Source of the DNA: Pseudonocardia hierapolitana
GTDB lineage: Bacteria; Actinomycetota; Actinomycetes; Mycobacteriales; Pseudonocardiaceae
Reading direction: 5' to 3'
NCBI RefSeq assembly: GCF_007994075.1
Contig: NZ_VIWU01000001.1
Span: 3,162,001 to 3,226,000, forward strand
Length of the DNA: 64,000 nt
Part shown: piece by piece, positions 52,126 through 59,920 of the stretch
How the letters are laid out: each line of letters starts with the position of its first letter
How positions within the stretch are numbered: the first letter of the stretch is position 1
Program-made: the position numbers and the translations under genes
Notes under the pieces: model-generated
Databases searched by the model: none
Told to the model about the DNA's origin: nothing
Seen by the model: only the letters and a program-made list of their open reading frames with translations

Positions 52126-53625
52126 TCAGCCGCCCAGGGTGATGCCGGGCTGCACGAGGTTCTCGTACTGCAGCGGGTGGGCGACGAAGCCGCCGACCCG
52201 GGTGGCGACGGCAGTGGCCTGCGGGCGCGGGTGCACCGGGATCGCGGGGACGACCTCGGCCTGCAGCGCGTTGAGCTCCAGCACGGCGGCGGTGCGGGTC
52301 TCGTCGTCGGTGGCCGTGTTCGCCCGCTCGACGAGCCCGGCGACCTGCGGCAGGTCGTACTTGCCGTAGTTGCCCGAGCCCCCACGGCCCAGCTGCACGG
52401 TGAACAGGCTCGGCACGTTGCCCAGCGTGGTGAACGCCGCGGTCTGCGCGTCCCAGTCGCCGCGCTCCCGCGCCTGCTGCACCAGCGCGTTGTCCACGTA
52501 GGACAGCTCGACGTCCGCCCCGAGCGCGTCCCACTGCGCCTGCAGCACCTCTCCGGTGGGCCCCTCGGTACCCCAGGTCTGGAGCCGGATCGCCAGCGGT
52601 ACGCCGTCCTTCGAGCGACGCCCGTCCGGCCCGCGGACCCATCCGGCCTCGTCGAGCAGTCGACCGGCGAGATCCGGGTCGTAGCGGGTGAAGCCCTGCT
52701 GGTCGGCCTGCGGGTAGGCGGGGTTGGAGGCGAGCCAGCTCGGCGCAGGCTCGGTGAGCCCTTCGCCTGCGATCTCCGCCACCGCCGCGCGGTCGACTCC
52801 CCAGGCCAGGGCCTGGCGGACGCGCTGGTCGGCGAGCACCGGCGACGCCGGGTTCAGGTAGACCGCGACCGTGTTGGCCGCGGGGGCGCCGACGAGCGTC
52901 AGGCCGTCCGCCGACCGCAGCTCGGGCACCGCCGAGCTGGGCAGGAGATCGACGATGTCGGCCTGCCCGGCCAGCGCGATCTGCGCCCGCGCCTCCGGAT
53001 CGGCCACCTGCTGCACGCTGATCGTCTCGACCGCGGGGGGCGGCCCCCACCAGTTCGGGTTGCGCTCCAGCCGCAGCTCGCGCTCGGCGTCGAATCCGGT
53101 GACCCGGAACGGCCCGGTGAAGTCGGCGTCGGTCGCGGCGTTGTGGATCTGCAGCTCGTAGTGGGAGAGCGTGTAGTCGAGGAACGGCGCAGGTCCCGTG
53201 CTGCGCACGGTGAGCGTGCGCGGGTCGAGGACCGAGATCGTCAGGCCTTCCATGAGGTCGCCCGCGAGCTCGTTCTCGGCGGCGGAGTGCTCCAGCGACG
53301 CCCGCACCGCCTCGGCGTCCACGGGCGCGCCGCTCTGGAACCGCGCGCCGTCGCGGAGCACCACCGTCCAGGTGTCGGGTGCGGTCTGCTCGATCGACTC
53401 GGCCAGCTCGGGTGCCACGGTGCCGTCGGGCCGGATCTTGGCGAGGGACTCGCCCACGCCGTACGAGCGCAGGTAGCTCGTGGTCAGCGCCTCGGTGGGG
53501 TCGAGCGTGGCGTTGATCTTCGCAACGGCGAGCGTGAGCTCCCCGTCCGCGGCCCGGTCTCCGCTCGCGCAGGCGCTCACGAGCAGGGCGAAGACGAGCA
53601 GGGTGAGGAAGCGGGGCACGAGCAC
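52126..53625 (-). CDS. Family 5 (Dpp/Nik-type) substrate-binding lipoprotein
   Basis: 499 residues. Lipobox LVSAC near residue 19. SBP_bac_5 layout: YLRSYGVGESLAKIRPDGTVAPELAESIEQ, WTVVLRDGARFQSGAPVDAEAVRASLEH, GPFRVTGFDAERELRLERNPNWWG and the late RVRQALAWGVDRAAVAE. The early YGVGESL form is common in binding proteins labelled nickel-type, but peptide or chelate binding is equally possible and no His or Met metal ligand is obvious by eye. It is the first gene of the import operon. A Fur/Zur-like box lies 11 bases upstream of GTG 53625. Confidence 0.9.
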   Translation of the reverse strand: MLVPRFLTLLVFALLVSACASGDRAADGELTLAVAKINATLDPTEALTTSYLRSYGVGESLAKIRPDGTVAPELAESIEQTAPDTWTVVLRDGARFQSGAPVDAEAVRASLEHSAAENELAGDLMEGLTISVLDPRTLTVRSTGPAPFLDYTLSHYELQIHNAATDADFTGPFRVTGFDAERELRLERNPNWWGPPPAVETISVQQVADPEARAQIALAGQADIVDLLPSSAVPELRSADGLTLVGAPAANTVAVYLNPASPVLADQRVRQALAWGVDRAAVAEIAGEGLTEPAPSWLASNPAYPQADQQGFTRYDPDLAGRLLDEAGWVRGPDGRRSKDGVPLAIRLQTWGTEGPTGEVLQAQWDALGADVELSYVDNALVQQARERGDWDAQTAAFTTLGNVPSLFTVQLGRGGSGNYGKYDLPQVAGLVERANTATDDETRTAAVLELNALQAEVVPAIPVHPRPQATAVATRVGGFVAHPLQYENLVQPGITLGG

Positions 53626-53635
53626 GGAGAGTAGA

Positions 53636-53650
53636 TGAATACGATTACCA
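53636..53650. promoter_or_regulatory. Candidate Fur/Zur-family box
   Basis: Read on the minus strand the 15-mer is TGGTAATCGTATTCA, which agrees with the 7-1-7 Fur-family consensus TGATAATnATTATCA at most positions. It is strikingly AT-rich for this genome and lies directly upstream of the binding-protein start, inside the 100-bp divergent promoter region shared with the EntS-like MFS gene. This suggests metal-dependent repression of the importer. Confidence 0.5.
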
Positions 53651-53698
53651 TCTTCCAGTAGTTCTGATCACATGGCGGCTTGTGCATTGAAGTGGTTG

Positions 53699-53719
53699 TT
53701 GCAAGTCATATGCAAGACT
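53699..53719 (+). promoter_or_regulatory. TTGCA-N7-TGCAA dyad over the MFS promoter
   Basis: TTGCA (53699-53703) and TGCAA (53711-53715) are inverted with a 7-base spacer. AAGACT (53714-53719) is a weak -10 hexamer 6 bases before GTG 53726. The dyad overlaps it, so a bound protein would block transcription. The HxlR regulator encoded just downstream is the nearest candidate. Confidence 0.4.
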
Positions 53720-53725
53720 GGTTCG

Positions 53726-54916
53726 GTGCCCACCGGCTCGGTCCTGCGTGACGCGGCGTTCGTGCGGTTGTGGACCGGCACCACCGCGTCCGGCCTCGCC
53801 ACCTGGGCACTGCCGTTCCTCTTCGGGCTCGCCGTCCTGGACGGCGAGCTCGGCGCCACCGGCCTGGGTCTGGCGCTGGCCGCCCGGACCGTCGGGTTCC
53901 TCACCGCGGTGCCGGCCGCGGGCGTACTGGCCGACCGGTACCCGCGGCGCGCGGTCGTCGCCTGGTCCGGGAGCGCCGCAGCGGTCGCCAGCCCGATCGC
54001 CGCCGCAGGCCTCGGCACGTCGACGCTCGTGCTCGCGGCCGCGGCGGCCGTCGTCGGGGCCGGGCAGGGTGCCTGCCGGCCCGCCTTCCAGGCGCTCACC
54101 GCCGAGGTCGTCGCCCCCGAACAGCGCCAGCAGGCCAATGCCGCGATCACCATCGCGGTGCGGGTCAGCGTGCTCGTCGCGCCGTCGGCCGCCGCGCTGC
54201 TCGCCCTCGCCGTCGACGTCCGCACGCTCGTCGCGGGCACCGCCGCCCTGTGGCTCGTCGCAGCCGTGCTCCCGCCCAGGGGAGCCGCCGACGCACCGCC
54301 CACCCGTGGGCCCTTCCTGCGGGAGTTCGCCGACGGCCTGGCCGAGGCCAGGCGCCATCCCTGGTTCCTCGCCGGCCTGGCCGCCCTGACCGCCGTGATC
54401 GCCACCGGCTACTCCGCAACCAGCGTCGCACTCCCCCTGATCTCCCGTGACCGGTACGGCACCGAGGCCGTGCTCGCCGCGGCCACCACCGGGTACGCCG
54501 TCGGCGCGCTGGCCGGCGCGTTCCTCGTCGCGCGCCTGCGGCCCGCCGCGCCGGGCCGGGCCGCGCTCGGCGGCCTCGCCCTGTACGCGCTCGCGCCGCT
54601 GTCCCTGCTGCTCCCCGTGCCGGCAGCGGTGGTCGTCGCGGCCTACGTCGTGACCGGGATCGGCATCGAGCTGTTCAACGTCCCGTGGTTCACCGCGACG
54701 CAGCGCGAGGTGGACCCGCGGCTGCTCGCCCGGGTGTCGAGCGTCGACTTCCTGCTCTCCTACGGGCTCGCCCCGCTCGGGCTGGCTCTCATCGCGCCCG
54801 CGATCGCGGCGTTCGGCGCCGGCCCGGTGCTGCTGGCCTGCGCCGTGGTCTGCCTCGTCGCCCCGGCCGCGGCGATGCTCGTGCCGGGCACGCGCACCTT
54901 CTCCCGTTCCCTGTGA
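53726..54916 (+). CDS. MFS transporter, EntS-like
   Basis: 396 residues, about 12 spans. LRDAAFVRLWTGTTASGLATWALPFLFGLAVLDG opens span 1 as in the EntS/TMEffector branch, and GVLADRYPRRAVVAWS is motif A between spans 2 and 3. Members include the enterobactin exporter EntS and many pumps of unknown cargo. A longer start from 53672 would run through the promoter dyad, so GTG 53726 is preferred. It is divergent from the Opp/Nik-type import operon and followed after 10 bases by a HxlR regulator. Confidence 0.87.
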   Translation: MPTGSVLRDAAFVRLWTGTTASGLATWALPFLFGLAVLDGELGATGLGLALAARTVGFLTAVPAAGVLADRYPRRAVVAWSGSAAAVASPIAAAGLGTSTLVLAAAAAVVGAGQGACRPAFQALTAEVVAPEQRQQANAAITIAVRVSVLVAPSAAALLALAVDVRTLVAGTAALWLVAAVLPPRGAADAPPTRGPFLREFADGLAEARRHPWFLAGLAALTAVIATGYSATSVALPLISRDRYGTEAVLAAATTGYAVGALAGAFLVARLRPAAPGRAALGGLALYALAPLSLLLPVPAAVVVAAYVVTGIGIELFNVPWFTATQREVDPRLLARVSSVDFLLSYGLAPLGLALIAPAIAAFGAGPVLLACAVVCLVAPAAAMLVPGTRTFSRSL

Positions 54917-54926
54917 GACTGGCGGC

Positions 54927-55274
54927 GTGGAGACCGACGTCTTCCTGGCGGACTGCCCGGCGCGCACCACGCTCGACCTCGTGGCGGGCACGTGGCCCGT
55001 CGTCGTGGTGTTCGCGTTGCGGGAGGGCCCGCTGCGGTACGGGGAGCTGCTGGACCGGATCGGCGGGATATCGAAGAAGGTGCTGACGCAGACGCTGCGC
55101 CGGCTCGAGGGCAGCGGGCTCGTGCGGCGGCGGGCGATCCGGTCCGCACCGCCCGGCGCCGAGTACTCCCTCACCGACCTCGGCGAGAGCCTGCTCGAGC
55201 CGGTCACGGTGCTGGCCAGGTGGGCCGAGCAGCACGCGGAGCAGGTCGCCGCCGTCCGCGACGGCGTGCCGTAG
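54927..55274 (+). CDS. HxlR-family transcriptional regulator
   Basis: 115 residues forming a single winged helix of the HxlR type: the conserved early Cys in LADCPARTTLDLVAGTWP, then LRYGELLDRIGGISKKVLTQTLRRLEGSGLV as the recognition region and EYSLTDLGESLLEPV in the wing and last helix. HxlR proteins often sense thiol-reactive compounds through that Cys. It follows the EntS-like MFS gene by 10 bases and probably controls it. GAGACT 6 bases before GTG 54927 could serve as a further leaderless -10 box. Confidence 0.9.
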   Translation: METDVFLADCPARTTLDLVAGTWPVVVVFALREGPLRYGELLDRIGGISKKVLTQTLRRLEGSGLVRRRAIRSAPPGAEYSLTDLGESLLEPVTVLARWAEQHAEQVAAVRDGVP

Positions 55275-55350
55275 GGCACCGGGGGGTTCCCCACGGAACA
55301 GCAGGCTCGTACCCGGCCCCGGACGAACTCCCGGGCCGGGAGGAGTCACG

Positions 55351-56049
55351 ATGAGGATCGGGATCATCGGTGCGGGCCACATGGCAGCCGTGCTGGCTGC
55401 GCAGTGGCTGGCCGCCGGGCACGAGGTGATGATCGGCGCCCGCGACGCGGAGCGCGGCAAGGTGCTCGCCGCTCGCCTCGGCCCCGACGTCCCGCACGGC
55501 GCGTTGCGCGACGCCGCCGGGTTCGGCGATGCCGCCCTGCTCGCGATCTGGCCGACCGACGTGATCCCCGCGCTGCTCGCCGCCGGGGCCGCGGACGGGT
55601 CGCTCGCCGGGCGCACTCTGATCGACTGCAACAACCCGGTGGAGACCGGGAGCTTCACGCTCACCACGGGCGAGGTGTCGCTCGCCGAGCAGATCGCCCG
55701 GCTCGCGCCCGGCAGCCGGGTGGTCAAGGCGTTCAACCAGTGCCACGCGGACGTCTGGGCGATGGACCCCCCACGCTTCGACGGGCGGCCGCTGGTCGTC
55801 CCGATCGCCGGGGACGACCCCGCCGGGAAGGACCTCGTGGCCGGTCTCGTGCGGGACACGGGGTGCGAGCCGCGCGATGTCGGGCCGCTGCACCGCGCCA
55901 GGCACCTCGAGGCGATGGCCGCGATCGTGATCGGTTTCTTGTTCGGCGGCGCGCCCACCGACACCGTGTTCAACCTCGTCACCGCCGATACTCCGGATCA
56001 TGACGGGATCCGAACCGCGACCGCACGACTGGTCGATCGACGAGCGTGA
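55351..56049 (+). CDS. F420-dependent NADP reductase-like protein
   Basis: 232 residues. GIIGAGHMAAVLAAQWLAAGHEVMIGARD is the NADP-binding Rossmann start of the NADPH-F420 oxidoreductase (Fno)/YdcA-type family, with Arg after strand 2 for the phosphate. IDCNNPVETGSF and VVKAFNQ are conserved middle segments. It may reduce F420 with NADPH, or use other nicotinamide substrates, as many actinobacterial homologues do. GGGAGGAG precedes ATG 55351. The last 50 bases overlap the next gene in another frame. Confidence 0.85.
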   Translation: MRIGIIGAGHMAAVLAAQWLAAGHEVMIGARDAERGKVLAARLGPDVPHGALRDAAGFGDAALLAIWPTDVIPALLAAGAADGSLAGRTLIDCNNPVETGSFTLTTGEVSLAEQIARLAPGSRVVKAFNQCHADVWAMDPPRFDGRPLVVPIAGDDPAGKDLVAGLVRDTGCEPRDVGPLHRARHLEAMAAIVIGFLFGGAPTDTVFNLVTADTPDHDGIRTATARLVDRRA

Positions 56050-56665
56050 GTACGCGCGGCACGAGGCCCGGCGCGGCCGGCGGTACGCCTACGAGGAGCT
56101 CGATCCGGTGCGCACCGCTCTCGTCGTCGTGGACATGGTGCCGTTCTTCACCGCCGCCCGCGGCGTCGTGCCGAACGTGAACGCACTGGCCGCTGCGCTG
56201 CGGGAGGCAGGCGGCACCGTGGCGTGGGTCCTCCCCGAGGTCGGTCCACCGTCGGACTGGGCCACCGGCTTCTACGGGTCCGCCGTCGCCACGGTGTACG
56301 CCGCGGCCGGCGGCACCGGTTCCCTTCCCGAGCGGCTGATCCCCGAGCTCGACGCGCGGGCGCACGACGTGTGGGCCGAGAAGTCGGCGGCCAGCGCGTT
56401 CTTCCCGGGCCGGTCGACGCTCCCCGCGTCGCTCGCGGAGCGGAACGTCGACACGGTGCTGATCACCGGCACCGTCACGAGCGTGTGCTGCGAGTCGACC
56501 GCGCGCGACGCCGCCACGCTCGGCTACCGCGTCGTGTTCGTGGCCGACGGCACGGCCGACGGGTGGGACAGGGTCCAGAATGCGACGCTGCGGACCATCT
56601 ACCGCAGCTTCGGCGACGTGCGTCCCACGTCCGACGTGCTGGAGTTGATCTCACGGCGGTCGTGA
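56000..56665 (+). CDS. Isochorismatase-like cysteine hydrolase
   Basis: 221 residues. Triad of the isochorismatase-like fold: Asp in ALVVVDMVPFF (about residue 45), Lys in WAEKSAASAF, Cys in TSVCCESTARDA near residue 165, with the conserved cis-peptide-type TGTVTSVCC segment before it. Related enzymes are nicotinamidases, N-carbamoyl hydrolases and ureidoacrylate hydrolases, so an amide or carbamoyl bond is expected. The ATG lies 50 bases inside the preceding gene; GATACT 7 bases upstream may act as a -10 box. Overlap and tight spacing suggest linked expression. Confidence 0.88.
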   Translation: MTGSEPRPHDWSIDEREYARHEARRGRRYAYEELDPVRTALVVVDMVPFFTAARGVVPNVNALAAALREAGGTVAWVLPEVGPPSDWATGFYGSAVATVYAAAGGTGSLPERLIPELDARAHDVWAEKSAASAFFPGRSTLPASLAERNVDTVLITGTVTSVCCESTARDAATLGYRVVFVADGTADGWDRVQNATLRTIYRSFGDVRPTSDVLELISRRS

Positions 56666-56708
56666 GACCCGCATCGAACAATCCGGCGGTGGCGTGCGTG
56701 GACCCTTC

Positions 56709-58352
56709 ATGCGCAGGCTCGAGACCGAGGTGCTGGTCGTCGGCGGCGGTCCGGTCGGCCTGACGCTGGCGATGGACCTGGCTCGGCGCGGTGTCGATGT
56801 GACCGTTGCGGAGGTGCGGCGCCGGGGCGAACCGCCGAGCGTGAAGTGCAACCACGTGTCGGCCCGCTCGATGGAGATCTTCCGCCGGCTCGGGGTGGCA
56901 GGGGCGGTGCGCGACGCCGGCCTGCCGCCGGACTACCCGAACGACGTCGTCTTCCGGACCACGGCGACCGGGATCGAGCTCGCGCGCATCCCCATTCCCA
57001 GCCGAGCGGAACGCTTCACGGCCACCGGCGGACCGGACACGTGGTGGCCGACGCCGGAGCCGCCGCACCGCATCAACCAGATCTACCTGGAGCCGATCCT
57101 CCACGAGCACGCCGTCGCCGCACCGGGCCTGGTCGCGCTGAACCGGACGAGGGTGTCAGGCTTCACCCAGTCCGATCGCGCAGTGGTCGCCCGGGCCGAG
57201 GACCTGGACACCGGGGAACACGTCGAGATCACCTGCGCCTACCTCGTCGGATGTGACGGTGGCCGATCAGGGGTCCGGCGTCGGATCGGCGCCCGGCTGC
57301 ACGGCGACCCGGTCGTGCAGCGCGTGCAGTCCACCGTGGTCCGCGCGCCCGGCCTGCTGAAGCTGATGCCCGCCCCGGCCTGGGCGAACTTCTCGCTGAA
57401 CCCTCGGCGCACCGGCAACATGTACGCGATCGACGGCCGCGAGACGTGGCTGATCCACAACTACCTGACGCCGAGCGAGACCGACTTCGATGCCGTGGAC
57501 CGCGACGCCTGCATCCGCCTGATCCTCGGCGTGGGATCCACCTTCGAGTACGAGGTAACCGGCACCGAGGACTGGATCGGCCGCAGGCTCGTGGCCGACC
57601 GCCTGCGCGAGGGCAAGGTGTTCCTCTGCGGCGACGCCGCGCACATCTGGGTACCGATGGCGGGTTATGGCATGAACGCCGGTATCGCGGACGCGACGAA
57701 CCTGTCCTGGCTGCTCGCCGCCGTGCTCGGCGGGTGGGCACCGGAATCGATCCTGGACGCCTACGAGGCCGAACGGCTCCCGATCACCGATCAGGTCTCC
57801 CGCTTCGCCATGGACCACGCCATCGCGCTGAGCGCGCAGCGCGACGCCGTGCCCGACGACATCGAGGCGCCCGGCCGGGCAGGGGATCTCGTCCGCGCGC
57901 AGGTCGGCACCGCCGCCTACGCCCTGAACGTGAACCAGTACTGCTGCGGCGGGCTGAACTTCGGCTATTTCTACGACGACTCGCCGATCATCGCCTACGG
58001 CGGTGCGGCGGCACCGGCATACACGATGTCCGGCTTCACCCCCTCGACGGTGCCGGGCTGCCGGCTGCCGCATCTGTGGCTGCCCGACGGACGGTCGCTC
58101 TTCGACGCGCTGGGGCCGTACTACACACTCCTGCGCCGCAACCGGTCGGTCGAGGTGGGTCACCTGGTCGCGGCCGCGTCGATGCGGGGCGTACCGCTGG
58201 CCGTCCTCGATCTGGACGCGGAGGCGAGCGAGGAGCTGGCCCCCCGAGCGCTCGTCCTGGCCCGCCCCGACCAGCACGTGGCCTGGCGCGGCGATCGCGT
58301 ACCCGCCGAGCCGCTGCGACTGGTGGACCTGATACGAGGCGCATCCCTCTGA
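56709..58352 (+). CDS. FAD-dependent aromatic monooxygenase (PHBH/PheA type)
   Basis: 547 residues. Flavin motifs of class A hydroxylases: LVVGGGPVGLTLAMDLARRG near the N-terminus, the DG-type VGCDGGRSGVRRRIG near residue 178, and the GD motif VFLCGDAAHIWVPMAGYGMNAGIADA near residue 305. A thioredoxin-like C-terminal domain (about 425-547) as in phenol hydroxylase-type members follows. It should hydroxylate an aromatic or polyketide substrate with NAD(P)H and O2. ATG 56709 opens just before the first strand; GTG 56694 is an alternative. No clear aromatic-degradation or polyketide cluster surrounds it. Confidence 0.9.
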   Translation: MRRLETEVLVVGGGPVGLTLAMDLARRGVDVTVAEVRRRGEPPSVKCNHVSARSMEIFRRLGVAGAVRDAGLPPDYPNDVVFRTTATGIELARIPIPSRAERFTATGGPDTWWPTPEPPHRINQIYLEPILHEHAVAAPGLVALNRTRVSGFTQSDRAVVARAEDLDTGEHVEITCAYLVGCDGGRSGVRRRIGARLHGDPVVQRVQSTVVRAPGLLKLMPAPAWANFSLNPRRTGNMYAIDGRETWLIHNYLTPSETDFDAVDRDACIRLILGVGSTFEYEVTGTEDWIGRRLVADRLREGKVFLCGDAAHIWVPMAGYGMNAGIADATNLSWLLAAVLGGWAPESILDAYEAERLPITDQVSRFAMDHAIALSAQRDAVPDDIEAPGRAGDLVRAQVGTAAYALNVNQYCCGGLNFGYFYDDSPIIAYGGAAAPAYTMSGFTPSTVPGCRLPHLWLPDGRSLFDALGPYYTLLRRNRSVEVGHLVAAASMRGVPLAVLDLDAEASEELAPRALVLARPDQHVAWRGDRVPAEPLRLVDLIRGASL

Positions 58353-58445
58353 ACAGGTGATTTCACGAACGCGGCGGTAGCACCGATACCCCGTCGGCCA
58401 CGGTGCGTGCAGTGCGGCAGACCCATGCCGCGTCAGGAGGGCATC

Positions 58446-59129
58446 GTGATCCAGACCTCGACCCCCGCACTGCACGCCGCGCGCGACACGCTCCCGGTCG
58501 CGCTGAGCGTCGCGCCGTTCGGGCTCGTCATCGGGGCGACCGCCACCCAGCTCGGGGTGCCACCCCTCGCCGACGCGGCCGCGGCGGCCACCGTTTTCGC
58601 CGGCGCCGCGCACTTCGCGCCGCTGACGATGTTCGCCGCCGGCGCGGGCGTGCTCGCCGCGCTCGGCACCGCGGTGCTGATCAACGCCCGTCTGCTGCTG
58701 TACAGCGCGGCGCTGGAACCGCGGTTCCGCGATCAGCCGCGCTGGTTCCGATGGTGCGGCCCGGCCCTGCTGATCGACCAGACCTACCTCATGGTGCTCG
58801 GCCGGGACGACCTCGACGAGCCGTCGCGGTTCCGCCGGTACTGGCTCGTCGCGGGCGGGTTGCTGATGGCCTCATGGGTCGCCATGGTCGGGCTCGGCGG
58901 TGTGCTCGGCCCCTTGCTCCCGGCCGGGTCCCCGCTGGACGCCGCCGCCGTCGTGGTCCTCGCAGGGATGCTCGGGCCCCGGCTGGCCGCGGTGCGTCCC
59001 GCCCTGATCGCGCTCACGGCGCTGCTCGTCGCCGCCGCGGGAGCGCCCCTGCCCGGCGGGGTCGGGCTGGTCGCCGGGATCGTCGCCGGGATCGCGGCCG
59101 GCGCCCTGCTCGACCGGATGCCGTCATGA
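58446..59129 (+). CDS. AzlC-family branched-chain amino-acid exporter, large subunit
   Basis: About 227 residues. LPVALSVAPFGLVIGATATQLG is the hallmark first span of AzlC, followed by further hydrophobic segments, the LLYSAALEPRF and LLIDQTYLMVL stretches conserved in the family and a C-terminal set of spans. Together with the AzlD protein it exports branched-chain or related amino acids. AGGAGGG lies at good spacing before GTG 58446; the longer frame from 58407 is less likely. Overlaps azlD-like ATGA. Confidence 0.88.
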   Translation: MIQTSTPALHAARDTLPVALSVAPFGLVIGATATQLGVPPLADAAAAATVFAGAAHFAPLTMFAAGAGVLAALGTAVLINARLLLYSAALEPRFRDQPRWFRWCGPALLIDQTYLMVLGRDDLDEPSRFRRYWLVAGGLLMASWVAMVGLGGVLGPLLPAGSPLDAAAVVVLAGMLGPRLAAVRPALIALTALLVAAAGAPLPGGVGLVAGIVAGIAAGALLDRMPS

Positions 59130-59446
59130 GCGCCGCCACGATCGTCGCGACGCTGTTCGCGGCCGGTGCCGTGTCCTGGGTCCTCCGGGTCACCCCGATC
59201 GCCCTGCTTCCCACCGCACGGCTCCCGGCCCCGGCGCGGCGGCTGCTCGACCACGCGGCACCGGCCGCCATCGCGGCGATGGTCGGTGCGGGGATTGCGG
59301 GCGGGTCCGCCCTGCCCGACCTCGGGCCCCGGCTTCCAGTGCTGCTCGGCGCGGTCGTGGCCGCGGTGATCGCATGGCGGAGGCGTGGTCTCGTCCTTCC
59401 GGTCGTCGCCGGGCTGGCGGTGGCCGTCGCGCTCACCGTCCTGTGA
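59126..59446 (+). CDS. AzlD-family exporter, small subunit
   Basis: 106 residues, about four hydrophobic segments. SWVLRVTPIALLPTARLPAPARRLLDHAAPAAIAAM is the conserved AzlD opening with its Arg and Pro residues. It forms the heteromeric exporter with the AzlC subunit, whose stop it overlaps in ATGA. The very hydrophobic C-terminus (VLPVVAGLAVAVALTVL) is usual. Confidence 0.88.
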   Translation: MSAATIVATLFAAGAVSWVLRVTPIALLPTARLPAPARRLLDHAAPAAIAAMVGAGIAGGSALPDLGPRLPVLLGAVVAAVIAWRRRGLVLPVVAGLAVAVALTVL

Positions 59447-59593
59447 GCGCCCCACCGTCGGCGCGCTGACACGGGTCGCTGACACGGGTCTGTGAGCGGC
59501 CTGACAGCGCGGTGCAAGGGGCCGGGTGCACCGTTTTTCGGGACGAAAGCGAACCCCGAGGCCCCCACCGGCGTCCTCATAGCGGAGGTAACC

Positions 59594-59863
59594 ATGTCCA
59601 CCACGACACCGACACTGACCGGACGCGACCGGGCGCTGCTGCGCGCGGTCGCCGCCGGCCGCTGTGACATCGCCCCGACGGGCATCCCGGACCTGCGCGT
59701 CGACGGCCGGTGGTTCTGCGACCAGCCGCGGGCACACGTCCTTCTCGAGGCCGGGCTGTTGGCTCGCGCCGGATCCGGTGCCCGCGGGACACCGGCCACC
59801 GCCCTGCTCACCGGCGCCGGCCGGGCCGCACTCGACGGCGCGTACGACCACGCTGCCGCCTGA
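59594..59863 (+). CDS. Small hypothetical protein
   Basis: 89 residues, mostly helical, Ala/Arg/Gly-rich, with TGRDRALLRAVAAGRCDIAP, then DLRVDGRWFCDQPRAHVLLEAGLLARAG, which resembles a small winged-helix or antitoxin-like fold. No family is recognised. GGAGGTAACC before ATG 59594 is a good ribosome binding site. The frame is open from 59492 but that part is poorly protein-like. It stands just upstream of the SARP regulator on the same strand; the 45-bp gap allows a shared transcript. Confidence 0.6.
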   Translation: MSTTTPTLTGRDRALLRAVAAGRCDIAPTGIPDLRVDGRWFCDQPRAHVLLEAGLLARAGSGARGTPATALLTGAGRAALDGAYDHAAA

Positions 59864-59920
59864 CGGGCCTGGTCCCGCAGGCCGCTCGGGCGCAGACTGT
59901 GCCCGGCGGTGGCGCGTGCG

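Noticed and set aside
46983..53625. Full staphylopine-like metallophore cluster
   Set aside because: No nicotianamine-type or opine dehydrogenase gene is present; only transport, acetyltransferase and a Fur-like box, so kept as a hypothesis.
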